Shown here in pieces: positions 17,803-30,000 of a stretch of 63,951 nucleotides of DNA (position 1 is its first letter; every line of letters starts with the position of its first letter). Both the position numbers and the translations under genes were made by a program. Source of the DNA: an uncultured Prevotellaceae bacterium (GTDB lineage: Bacteria > Bacteroidota > Bacteroidia > Bacteroidales > Bacteroidaceae); assembly GCA_902800245.1 (NCBI GenBank), contig CADCDY010000005.1:1-63951 (forward strand), written 5' to 3'. The notes under the pieces are model-generated. The model did no database searches. It was not told where the DNA came from and was given only the letters and a program-made list of their open reading frames with translations.

Positions 17803-19767
17803 ATGAGCATATTGAGTAGAGGACATATAATAAATATAATAGGTACGCGCGCGTTTGCTTTGCTGACACTCTGTTGTCTGCTAAGCTGCGAGACAAGCGA
17901 CACCACCGAACCCCCTTCTTCACAGGGTGACAAGGTGGCTGTCAACTTGGCATTGTGCGTGTCTCCAGCTCAGGATCAATCTTCTGATGCCGTAACCCGC
18001 CAGAGTTCTGAGGTTGTACAACAAGGTCAGAACCAAATAGCCTATCGTGGCATTACAGATATCAGGCTTATTCCTTTCTCCAAACATGGCATATTGTCTA
18101 AAGAGGATGATAAGGATTTAGTTCGTATGTCGGGTATATTCGGCTCTTTCGAAGCGAAGAACTATTCTGAAAGCAATCCATCCGATGTCAACCTCATCAA
18201 CTATCTGACAGAGAATGTAGAATTAACTATCGGTACCGGCTCTTTTTTGGCATACGCCAAAGCGAATGAATTGGAAAAAGAGTCTGGGCTGTCCGATGCT
18301 GATTGGGCGAAAGTAAAGGACTTCAAGAATGGCAAGATAGTCACAACGACAAACTTTAGTAACGATAATATCACCCCAGCCGATATTGTTTTTACACTAT
18401 CACCGATATATGAAAGTTCAGCCCCAGATGCCTTAGCCAATAAGTTGGCAAGCTATCTGACGGGTATAGCCCGTACGCTGGGTACATATACCTCCAAGCA
18501 TAATACTTTAAAAACTCTCTATGATGGATTTACTGGCGGCGGAGTTAATGCATTGGCAGGGTCCAGTGCCAATATTGAGGCTATGGTGACAAAGTTATAT
18601 AAGGACTTGACGGCTGAAACATGGACTCATGATGAAAAGGGTGCTATCATCAGTGCGATAGCAACTGCCATTACGACAATGAGCGTAGATGATGTCGCCG
18701 ACATTAATGAGACGGAGAAAACGGTTACATTACGTTCTGTCCTTCAGGGCTATCCTGCTAACATCAACCTTCCTGATGGCTCGGCAGCGATGAAATGGAA
18801 CACTGTACTTAAGCCTAAAGAAGGAGGTGAAGAAGGTGAGATGGAAGAAGATTTGTCGGAGTCTGGTTCAAGTTTTATTGCTTTAACTTCTTCTGACAAC
18901 GGTCTTGATATGAACGACATGAGTCGGTATTGTTATCCAGCCGAATTATATTATTGTGCAAATTCTGGTATCAGAACCTCTACCTCCAGCCAGTCAACAC
19001 ATTATACGGAAAATAGCTGGACTACCATTCTCAGTAACTATGATCCTGTTACCCCAAACAGTGACGTTAATCGAGTTGTGGCATCTACCACCCGTTCCGT
19101 AGCATTGGAGGAACAGCTTGACTATGGTGTAAGCTGTGCTGAGTTGACCATCATCGCTGTTGGTGAAGAAGAGACAGGAACAGGAACGTATTACCTGCAT
19201 GACGGTAATCAGGAAACTGAGAAAATTAAAAAAATAAGCGTTGATGCCTTAGCGAATGAATTCACTTTAACGGGTGTCTTTTTTGGTGGGCAGTTCCCCG
19301 TTGACTTTGATTTTGAGCCAAATGACGCCACTTCAGGAGAGGATTTAAACTTAGAGCAAATTGTCTATGACAAGTTTGTTACATCAGACGTCAAACTGAC
19401 CGCCACAGAGTCAGCGCCCAACTATACACTGGTGTTCCAGACAAAGAAAAACAAACCTATCAATATTGTGCTTGAATTCGAAAACAATTGGGAGGAGTTC
19501 TACGGACATGACGGTATCATCTATCCTGGTACCCGTTTCTATCTTTCTGGCAAAATTCTTCCAGCTTCGGAAGGGGATGACAAGAATCAACGCGCTTTCA
19601 AGAAAGACCATAAGTCGGTATTACTGGTCAAGGTAAATAGTCTGAAAAATGCTTACAATGTCATTCCCGACCTGAAGACAGCGCAGTACGATCTGGAGGT
19701 GACCAGTGTAGCAGTCCGTCAGTGGAACGAGGATAATTCGAAGAGTCATACAGTATATAATTGGTAA
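17803..19767 (+). CDS. Fimbrillin-like lipoprotein C
   Basis: 654 codons from an internal ATG at 17803, in frame with the Mfa2-like gene before it. This start is chosen because a full lipoprotein signal peptide follows: hydrophobic AFALLTLCCLLSC with the lipobox Cys about 31. A VTRQS site near residue 67 and the paralogous motifs YRGITDIRLIPF, TLSPIYESSAPDALANKLASYL, YPANINLPDGSAAMKW, YPAELYYCANSGIRTS, LTGVFFGGQ, FYLSGKILP and KNAYNVIPDLKTAQ link it to lipoproteins A and B. If the fused frame is real, the product would be a 1009-residue double protein with a buried signal peptide, which is hard to reconcile with export. Confidence 0.75.
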   Translation: MSILSRGHIINIIGTRAFALLTLCCLLSCETSDTTEPPSSQGDKVAVNLALCVSPAQDQSSDAVTRQSSEVVQQGQNQIAYRGITDIRLIPFSKHGILSKEDDKDLVRMSGIFGSFEAKNYSESNPSDVNLINYLTENVELTIGTGSFLAYAKANELEKESGLSDADWAKVKDFKNGKIVTTTNFSNDNITPADIVFTLSPIYESSAPDALANKLASYLTGIARTLGTYTSKHNTLKTLYDGFTGGGVNALAGSSANIEAMVTKLYKDLTAETWTHDEKGAIISAIATAITTMSVDDVADINETEKTVTLRSVLQGYPANINLPDGSAAMKWNTVLKPKEGGEEGEMEEDLSESGSSFIALTSSDNGLDMNDMSRYCYPAELYYCANSGIRTSTSSQSTHYTENSWTTILSNYDPVTPNSDVNRVVASTTRSVALEEQLDYGVSCAELTIIAVGEEETGTGTYYLHDGNQETEKIKKISVDALANEFTLTGVFFGGQFPVDFDFEPNDATSGEDLNLEQIVYDKFVTSDVKLTATESAPNYTLVFQTKKNKPINIVLEFENNWEEFYGHDGIIYPGTRFYLSGKILPASEGDDKNQRAFKKDHKSVLLVKVNSLKNAYNVIPDLKTAQYDLEVTSVAVRQWNEDNSKSHTVYNW

Positions 19768-19788
19768 AATACAAAAGACATATAGCAG

Positions 19789-20991
19789 ATGAGCAGTTTG
19801 AAACATATTTATATCTATTTCGCCCTGATAGTACTAACGGTTATGGGCGGGCTTGTTGCATCCTGCTCCTCAGACGAAGTCGGTCGTGATGACCAGCGTC
19901 CTCTTCACAAGTTGCATCTTATGACAGCACAACAGCATTACGGTGATTTGGATATTGCCACCACCCGCTCGACATTTGAGGTTTCGTCGGGAGATGACAA
20001 GGCCACTTACGAAACTTATGAAGTGCCAGGAAGTTCACTCCGTGTTTATATCACCACCAAGGATCGCCTCGACTTTTATGGAGACTTCCTGTATACTAAA
20101 GAAGAAAGTAGTGATAACTACAGCTGGACCAAGGAAGTGCCTATCGACAACGACAACTACTATATTTATGGTTTCATGGCTGCCAGTCTGAAGGACAAGG
20201 CCAGTATTGGGCCGAATGGCAATGGCTACGATAAAGGAGCCGTGCTCACCATCAATAATGTACCATCTTTGATGACAGAGGATTTTGCTGTTATTGTTGG
20301 TTTGAAAAGGACAAACTCGAAAACCGGAACGATTGGTACCGATGCTGCTTCTACACCGGCTTTGGGTGACTATAGCTATAATGCAGAAGGTAGTGACAAC
20401 TACGTTTATATTTTGTTGGACCATTTGTATTCCCGTTTACGATTTAAGATGAATATGTCAGAGGAGTACAGTCAGGTGCGAAAAATCTATCTGAAAAAGA
20501 TGGAGCTGACCCCAGCATCGGTCAGTAAGTTCAATGTGACTGCAACTTTGACAGCAGGCAGGTTCTATACGCTTGATGCAGATTATATTCCATTTGCAGG
20601 AACTGGTAATAAAGAAACATTATTTTTGTGTGAGGATGATTTGTACACAGACGATGGCGATGGTGACAAACCTGGCATCTGTTTAGGCACCAGTTTCATT
20701 AATTTTATAACGACAGACACCCCAGCAGCATTTGCAACCAACAGGAGTCAGTACGTTCATGATGTCTATATTGCACCGGCGAATATCAAGTTGTCGCTTG
20801 AGTGTACCTACGATATATACGATAGTAAGGGAAACTTGATTCGAGAGAACCAAACGGCCACTAACACATTCTCTCTTGGCACATTGAATGCAGGTACCAG
20901 CTATACCGTTAATTTGACGGTTGCGCCAACCTACCTCTATGTTCTCTCCGAACCCGACCTCGATAACCCAACCATCAAAGTGGGAAGTTGA
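19789..20991 (+). CDS. Minor fimbrillin-like lipoprotein
   Basis: 400 residues. The signal peptide ends at the lipobox VASC (Cys about 26, then SSDEVG). A TTRST site (near residue 58) resembles the maturation site of the other subunits. The body has beta-rich text: YYIYGFMAASLKDK, the helical-looking HLYSRLRFKMNMSEEY, then a C-terminal domain with NIKLSLECTYDIYDSKGN and LNAGTSYTVNLTV. This fits the Bacteroidota fimbrillin family of minor tip or adaptor subunits more than the main shaft type. It lies between lipoprotein C (21 bp) and the giant repeat protein (28 bp), so a role joining shaft and tip is plausible but inferred from position. Confidence 0.68.
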   Translation: MSSLKHIYIYFALIVLTVMGGLVASCSSDEVGRDDQRPLHKLHLMTAQQHYGDLDIATTRSTFEVSSGDDKATYETYEVPGSSLRVYITTKDRLDFYGDFLYTKEESSDNYSWTKEVPIDNDNYYIYGFMAASLKDKASIGPNGNGYDKGAVLTINNVPSLMTEDFAVIVGLKRTNSKTGTIGTDAASTPALGDYSYNAEGSDNYVYILLDHLYSRLRFKMNMSEEYSQVRKIYLKKMELTPASVSKFNVTATLTAGRFYTLDADYIPFAGTGNKETLFLCEDDLYTDDGDGDKPGICLGTSFINFITTDTPAAFATNRSQYVHDVYIAPANIKLSLECTYDIYDSKGNLIRENQTATNTFSLGTLNAGTSYTVNLTVAPTYLYVLSEPDLDNPTIKVGS

Positions 20992-21019
20992 GAAATGAAG
21001 AAGTGAAAAGTGAAGAAAT

Positions 21020-24000
21020 ATGATAATAGACCTTTTACATCATATCATAAAGCGTAAGGCATTGATGCGGTTGCTACTAATCGTAGTAATGTTCAATGTT
21101 CAATGTTCAATGTTTAATGTTTACGCGCAAATTACGATTGGCGGTAATGTTTATGGTGGTGGTAATGCCGGTGACACAGGAGGTAAGACTAAAGTCACCA
21201 TCTATAATGGTACGCTTTCTGGTGGTGTCTTTGGCGGTGCCCGTCAGGCCGATGTAAAGGGCTCGTCCTTTGTCCATATCGATGGTCAGCACATGTCTGG
21301 AAATATTATCATCAAGGATGTCTATGGTGGAAATGATATTTCTGGTACTGTTGGTACTTCTGCTGATGTTCCTGAAGAGTTGAAAGTTAAGGAGAATTCT
21401 ACAGATGCGAAATATCCCTATGAAGAATATGGAGTTAATGCCACATATAATGCCTTTGTCCGCACTACGCCAGAACGGACGGTGAAGGATGATGAGAATA
21501 AAGACGTTCCTGCCTACAAGATCTTTATAGGTTCTCTTTATGGTGGTGGCAATGGAGACTATAAATATATCGAGAGAACAGTAGGCGGAAAGAAAGTATA
21601 TGTAGCTCAAGAGAAACAGCAAGACGGCAGTTATGTGGACGTTGTCACCAGTGCTACAGCATTTGAGAAACCAGTTCAGGACAAAGTCTATCTGGAGTTG
21701 CTTGGCGGTACCATTGCTTATGCCTACGCAGGCGGTAACAATGCAACAGTAGAGAAGAATGCCGATATCTATATCAACAACAAGAGTGTGGTCACGACAG
21801 ATATCCAGGGACCAGATCCGGATGATGCGACAGAGACCATTAACTTACTAACCAGTGAAAAATGGTTGGCGAGCATGGGTATTGCCACCTTGGGTAATTC
21901 TGCTACGAGTGACGAGTATCAGTTTTCACGAGTCTTTGGCGGCAATAACAAGACAGACATGCGTATCCAGCCCACATGGCACTTAAAGGGTGGTTTCATC
22001 CGTAACCTCTACAGTGGTGGCAACGAGGGTGACATGACCAGTGAAACGGGTCTGCTGCTTGAAATCATGGAAGGGTCAGATATCCATGTGTATAATGTAT
22101 ATGGCGGTTGTCGAAAGGCTGATGTGCATCCACAGATTTGGAACAAAGTGACCAAGAAATACACAGGTGATGCTTATGTGGAAAACCTGAGTGGCTATGC
22201 TTTCCGCGACCAGCTTTCAGCCCGTGTGTTGGTGCGTGGTGGTCACATCCACAATGTCTATGGCGGTAACGATGTGTCTGGACGTGTTTATGGCGGAAAT
22301 GCAGTAGGTGTCTATACCAGTATCACAGGGTCCATCTATGGGGGCGGCAACGGTTCCTATCCTTATACCGACAATCCCAAATTAGCCAATACGCTGAATT
22401 ATGGTGACTATTACTATAATCCAGTAGAAATCTTGGATCTTAAAACAGCTGATTTGCAGACAGACGACGGGAATGGAGGAAAGACATATTCAAGTCTCCA
22501 GTCCCTTCGGGCTCTTAACGAGGTACGTCCTGATGCCGAGCAGGTGTCTATCCGTGTGAAAGGTACAGATGCAGATCATCCTACCATCATTGGCGGAGCC
22601 ATCTACGTTGGCGGTAATAGTGCTACATTGCGGCAAGATACAGAGAAACTTGCCCTTAAAACCGCTGGCGATGAGCGATACAAGGATTATCCCTATGTAG
22701 AGTTGAAGGTAGGCTCATACGTTATTGCCGATGAGGTGTTTTTAGGAAATAATGGTACGGAGATGGTCAGAAATGAAAGTAATACGGATGCGCTACGTTT
22801 ATACAAGACCAAAACTTCTGACAACTCACCGTTCGTGTCCTTCGACTTAACGGATAAGGCCCAGTTTGCCGAATATATGGAGGGAGCAGCGATGGATCTT
22901 ATCCCCTCTGTCATTTTCGACCCCAAAGTGAAGCCTACAGATGTAGAATATGTGCCATACTCTACCAAATTTGGATCGTTTTATTGCGGTGGTAACAGGG
23001 GTAGCATGACCTATCCTGGTACGAATGTGCAGGACTTCAACGTGTCGATATATATTTACGACAAGGTGGTAGGTGGCTGTAATGATGCATATATTCCTGA
23101 GCAGTTCTATAACAACACCAAACTAAATGCAGCCTACGAGGGTGGCATTAAGGTGCCATTGACCGACGCAGAAAAAGCCGTCAACCCCAACAAACTCGTG
23201 TTGAATTTCAATGGCTTGCAATTGTTGCCGAAGCGATGGAAATACGATTCTGACGGCAACAAGGAAGAGCTGGTATGGAATACCGTCAACAGCAATCCTG
23301 ACTCCGCTGAAGAAGACGGATATGTACCGACAGGTCCTTTTACGAAGTACGACTTGACTCGTCGTTTCGAGGGAGGTAACATCTATGGCGGCTGCTATAA
23401 TAGCGGCTATGTGAATGGTAACGTAGTCATCAACGTTAACAATACCTTGGTAAACCGCAACATTCTTTTCGACAAAGTAGAGGAAGACAGCAAGGGCGAA
23501 GCTGTGCTCTATGGTGATAATGTGCTGACGGGTATTGAGAGTTATAATATTCAAGAACGCCGTACAGGTGTCATCTTGGGTCAGCAGGGTATGGACGTGT
23601 TAGGTAAGGCACTCAATATTTTCGGTGGTGGCAAGGGTAAAGCTACTGAGATTTGGGGTAGCACAACGATTAACCTGAATAAAGGCTACATGTTTCAGGT
23701 GTTCGGTGGCAGCCAGGAGGGCGTTATCGGCAAGCCGGTAGATGCTGCTGATCTGGCAGATGAAGATCGAGACACAAGTAATGACTATACCTTTGGTGAT
23801 GGAGTAACAAGTGGCAATGGCCGGACATATTGTTATAGTACAGACTATAACTGCTATCTCAACTTGAAAGGTATTAAGAAAGGTGTGACAAAGCAGGAGG
23901 ACACCACCGAGGATATGGCGGAGTGTGAGTTCATTTATGGTGGTGGCTTCGAAGGTCCAGTTTGTGGTAATACCATTATTAATTTAGGTAAGGGACGTGT

Positions 24001-27000
24001 GTTCAATACCTTTGCTGGCGCCTGTAACGCCAATGTCTTGGGACATACCGAGACATATATTGGCCGGCAGATACTTACCGATGCCTATAGCATGAATATG
24101 GGCGAGTACTACGACAACGATGACTACTTTATTGCTGACAATGCTGATCCCAATATCTTGCCCTTCCCTTATATCCGTGACTATGTATATGGTGGTAACG
24201 ACTTAGGTGGCGAGATTATGGACTTGGGTGATCATGACTTCTCAAACCGAGTACGTAGCGATGTAAAGGGCATGACATACCAATACAACGCTTCCAGTAA
24301 TCCTAAGCCAGAACAACAGAGTGCTGCAGCCTATATCGAGTATCGCCAGGGTCGTGCAGAGGGTATTTTTGGTGGCTGCTACGGAACTTATGACTATACT
24401 GAAGAAAAGTTCAAGGACTATACTTATTATGAAGGTGAGACAGGTATTCCGTCGGGCAAGAAGGCCGGTGACCCCAGAGTTGGAACAGGCTTCATTAAGC
24501 CCCGTATGGATAATGCTTTCGTCAATTTTCGGCCCTTGCTTACCAATGTCTTGAAGAATGACGAGTATAATATAGTGAAACTCATCTATGGTTCTGGTCA
24601 GGGATACCCGGGCGACAGTGACCGTGACATCATGCAGAATCGCAGTTATATCCTTATTGACATTCCGCAGGAGATGACCAATTATAAGGATATGCAGGTG
24701 TTTGGAGCAGGAGCATGGAGCGGACTGGGTATGAGGATGGAAGCTGCAGATGCCAAGAAGCCAGAGAACCTTGATAAGGTGTCGGCAATTATCGACCTGA
24801 CACGCGGAGAAATCAACTCTGTCTATGGTGCCAGCTATGAAGAGGGCTTTACGCGTCGTACGGTGGTCAACGTGCCTGATGGCAGTACCATAAAGCTTGC
24901 GAAAATCTTCGGTGGTGGTTATGGTCTTCAGCACAATCAGGTGTGTGATGCCTATGAGAGCCACGTGAACTATGCGAGTGAGTATGCCACCGTTAGCAAC
25001 AACATCTATGGTGGCAACAATAATTCCCGACAGACCCTTTATACACAGGTGAATGTTAAAAAGCCAGTCTATACAGGTGTTACTGATGATAAAGGTAACC
25101 GCTATATGGCCACTATCTACGGTGCTGGTTACGGTTACGATACCTGGGCGGGCTATACCGAAGTAAATCTTCTTGGTGGTGCACAGGTCTATGAGGTCTA
25201 TGGCGGCGGTGAGATGGGTCGTGTGGTGAATCTATCCACGTCGAAAGCGATGGCAAAGACTTTGGGTGGAGAGGTTGCCAAACTGCCTGGTGACTATGGT
25301 GATGAGGAGGGGTTGAACGGTCATTTGGCTATTAAGCGTCCCGACGGTAAGAAACACAACACCAACGTACTTATACATAAAGATGCTATCGTGCATAATT
25401 ATGCTTATGGCGGTGGTAAGGGATATGAAAAAGATGATAATCATCCTGATGCAGAATATGAAAATGGTGACGTGTATGGTACTACTTATATAGCCTTGAT
25501 GGGTGGTACAGTGAAAAAGGATATCTTTGCTGCAGGAACCATTGGTGCTGTGCTTGATAAGTTTGGTAAGTACAATGATGGTGAACAAGATGTAGACATA
25601 ACAGACGATGACGGAAACAAATTAGTGGCAGGTACTACAGCCTACGTTGCCGGTGGCAGTGTGCGTAATGTTTATGGTGGCGGATGGAAAGGTGCTGTGG
25701 GCAAGCACCGGAAACTGGTATATAAGACAGATGAAAACGGGGAAAGAGTAAAGGATGATAACGATGAATACGTGATGGTTGAGGCCGATGCCGATATTCA
25801 TGAGTCTGCCGAAAATGACATCTCTGGAGAAACCCACGTCATCATTGGCATCCGTCAGGACCAAACTGAAGAAAACCTCGAAAATGCTATCAAGGCCGTG
25901 TTAGGCGATGACACGAATCAGACGGCATTGAACTACTACTGCGGCGTTCCCACTGTGCAGCGTAATGCCTACGGCGGCGGTGAGGGTGGTGCCGTCTATG
26001 GCAAGACCAACCTGACACTGAACAATGGCTATATCGGATATGAGTATAACGCCACAACAGGGAAATTTGAAGAGAAAATCAACGATGAGACTTACTACGA
26101 GAATGAGAAATATGCTGGTGACGGTCGTTTGCGTGACTGCGGAAACGTGTTTGGTGGTGGCTACGATGCTCGAAGTAGTGTTGATGAGTCTAATGTAGAG
26201 ATGTATGGTGGTACTGTGCGTGGTAGTATGCATGGCGGTGGTGAGATTGCTACCATCGGTCGTGGTTCTACCACTGAGGGTGGTGCAGCCAATTCTGAAC
26301 GTGTGTTCGAGGCGATTTACAAGAAAGGCAAGACCCATGTGGAGATGTATAACGGCCATGTGAAGCGTAATGTCTTTGGTGGTGGCAAGGGTTACAACCT
26401 CTTAGGCTATGGAAGCAATAGTGACCTTTATACTGATGGTTATACTTTTGGTCAGACTGAGGTGTATATTCATGGTGGAAAGATTGGTACTGAGGATGGG
26501 TTGGCCGATGGATATGGCAATGTCTTTGGTGGCGGCGACTTAGGATATATCTATAGTTATGGTTACGACAGCGATAAAACGAAAGCAGACAAGCTGGCTG
26601 GTAAGACTACTAGTTCGCCAGGACACTATTATTATTATGATTCAGGTGGAAATTTGACTGAGGACTGCAAGGTAGTTGTTTCTCCCTATCTGCAGGTGAA
26701 GGATGTCTTAGTGGATAAGAAAGACGGGGAGGGACAACCTGTTATGGATGGTGACAATGTAGTTCAGGAGCCCTATGTTGTCTCTTTCGGAGGTAAGACC
26801 TATCGTGCATACGACTATGTGCCTACAGACTACCTGAATACGTTGTCCAAGAACAAAAATGATGCCGGGTGGCAAAACCTCATCACCAAGGATGCCAGCG
26901 GTGAGAGAGGTGTACAGATCTACAATGCCGTGTTCGCTGGTGGTAATGTAGCATCGAACAGTGATACGCATTATGCTAATGCCACCACTGTGTTTGGCAA

Positions 27001-30000
27001 TACTACAGCTACTATCTATGATGTCTATCACCGTGACTTTGTCACGATAGGAACTGAGCATATCGGAGGTCTATACGGTGGTGGAAACCTCTCGATGGTT
27101 GATGGCTATCGTGAATTGAACATCACGAACTATGGTACTGACTATTACAATCTTCAGACGAAAATTACGATAGATGAATATCACAATGACTTGAGTGACC
27201 GAGAACGTGCCTACTTCCAGTTACAGTATGAGTGTCAGGAGACCTATACTGGCCAGAAGCAGCATAAGCAGGGTGATAAAATCTCTGAGGAAGACTTTAA
27301 TAATCTGCCTGAGGGTGAAGAAGTCCATTGGACGATGTATGGTTTTTGCTCCATTTATGCCGGTCGTCTGTTGAACACCATCCAGCGTGCAGACCTTTGC
27401 GGTGTTTATGGTAGCCGTATGGTGCTACAGGGTGCTCAGGACCGTGTGGCTTCTGTAGGTGAAAACATCGTCTATACCATCAACCGTGTGGGTGAACTAT
27501 CACTGAACACCCAACATTCACAGGCAGGAGACACGGAAGCGGATGACGAACAGCATGGCAACTATTTTGGTATCTATTCTCTCGTGAATTATCTGGGTAA
27601 CTTGACCAGCGATGTTCGCATGAAAGATGACTACGTTGATAAAAATGGAGACAATGTAATTATCGAGAACACAAGCTATAATCATAGTTACTACAGTTAT
27701 AAGGAGGATAGAAATAAGAAAAATAGTAACTGGCCTAATCTTGGCAAGAGCAGAAACGAGGTTGCTTTGGCTTCCGGTGTCTTCCTGGAGTTGACAACGG
27801 AGAACAGTACTGCCGAACAGAAGGACTATGGCTATATTACCGGTGTCGTGGAACTCGACCTGATCAATGTGAAGAGAGAAGAGCTTGAGGGTGGCGGCTT
27901 TGTCTATGCCAAGAACGAGCACCGTTTGCCATTATTCTATGCAGATAAGGAAAATGTGATCCTCTCGGAATACAATGCAGCAAAGCAAGGTTGGCGTGAG
28001 GCATGTAAGACCTATAAGCGCTATCGCTATTCTGATACATACGATGACGGACCTCATAAAGGAGATAGTAACGATGCGGATTGGGAAAACGCTGGCGAAG
28101 GTTGGGTTATCTCTATAGGTGGTGTGGAACAAGAGGCATATGCAGTGGTGCCCATACAGACTTCGGGTAACTTTATCCATCCGAAGAAGCATATTGTGGA
28201 TGACTGCTATCCTACAAACAATGCCTATATACATGGTACGGATAACTACTCACCCGCTCACTATTGGTATATCAAGGGTACTGTATATGTCTATGATCAG
28301 GTGGTGTCTGCATACGCAGGTAGTGCATCCCCCTATTCTAAGGAAGTTCCTCTGCCGCTGACCATCACTGCTGCTTCACATGGTAAGCTGAAGCTGCTCA
28401 ATGTGAAGCCTAATCGTTATGCCTACTGGTATAAGAACAGCAATACAGAGCAAGTGAAGATTGGTGAGGGCGAAAACGAAGAAGACAAGATTGTATGGGT
28501 GAATCATCTGGCAGATGGTTATAGGTTGAACGATGTCATTACCTGGTGGGATTGGCAAAACCTTCCTGAGGAAGAACAGGCACTCTTCGTAGAAGAGACC
28601 TATGTCAATGCTGAGGCCTGTACCATTGGTACAAAGAAATATGATGTCGGTGAATATGTGATGCTGCCAGAAAATTACAACACATTACTAACGACCACTC
28701 CAGATAATATCAAGGATTACAATGGCGAGGACTTTGAAGACGATGAAGGTAATGCACTGACAGGCGCAGACCTTGTCAAGTATGTATTCCGCAAGTCAAA
28801 CAACGTCGGTCACGATACAGGCTATGTACTCACCTTCGATATGAATACACCTAAGGTGTGGAATGCATATTACACCAACGTTAACAATCATAACCATGTC
28901 ATCACCAAGACGGAATATGATGCTCTGTTGGAGGCAGCGAAAGCATCTTCAGATCCGGAATCTGCCGTACAGACAGTCATGAATACATATATTGAAGGAC
29001 CAACTTTCAGTCAGAATGAAAGCAATACTTTGGTCTTGGGTAAGCGTGACTATACAAAGGATGACATTGTGACGAAGGCTGTCTATGATGCCTATAGTGA
29101 AACGTCAGATTACGATGAGACTAAGATGCAGCGGGCATACGTAGCCAAAGAGGAGGTTAGCTATACTTATAATACAGTCTCTAAGACCGTTAATCCTGGT
29201 TCGGCAATCTCTTATACAGAATGGAATAGTCTGGCTGATAAGAAGTCTGCTTTTGCAAAAGCATTGGTTTGCACTAAAACACTGAAGTTGGCCGAAAATG
29301 TTTATCTGACTTATGGCGATTTAATTGCAGAGGATGATGTTGATGACCTAAAGGCTACTCAGGGTTTACTTGTTACTTCCGATGAGATTGAAAGTGCGCT
29401 GACCGATGCTTATATCTGCACTGAGACAGGTAAGTATGGTGGTAGGAATTACTATCGAGGAACATATTATAGCGCAATAGAGTCGTGGTGTAATTTGTCG
29501 GAGACAGACCGTGGCCACTTTAACTTCGATTACGATGCTCTCAATCTCCTGATAGACCGCACATATTCGGTGGATCCCACAGCCACTTCAGGCAGCCATA
29601 CCACTGAGGCAATCTATCATAAGCCGTATAGCGATGAGGTTAGTGTGGAGTATAAGGCTATGTTTAATGGCTATAAGGGCGAAAACGATGAAGAGATCAC
29701 GACTTATACTTATACTTACACTTACATTGACGAAGATAGTCAAGAGCAAACGGAAACTAAAACCATCAATAAAAATGATAAAATAGACAATATAGTTTTC
29801 GAGAAGGCCGTACCGAATTACAAACGCTACTATAGTAAGGTGAATTACGACCAAGACGTGAATTCTGATACAGGTCATTTCTATATTGCCAACGACAACT
29901 TTATCTATGGTGGTGAGCCTTACGCCAAGGGCCAAGTGGTCAGCATGAGTGTATATGAAGAGTCCGAAGATGAGAATTCTGACATTGCTGGTAAAGTGGA

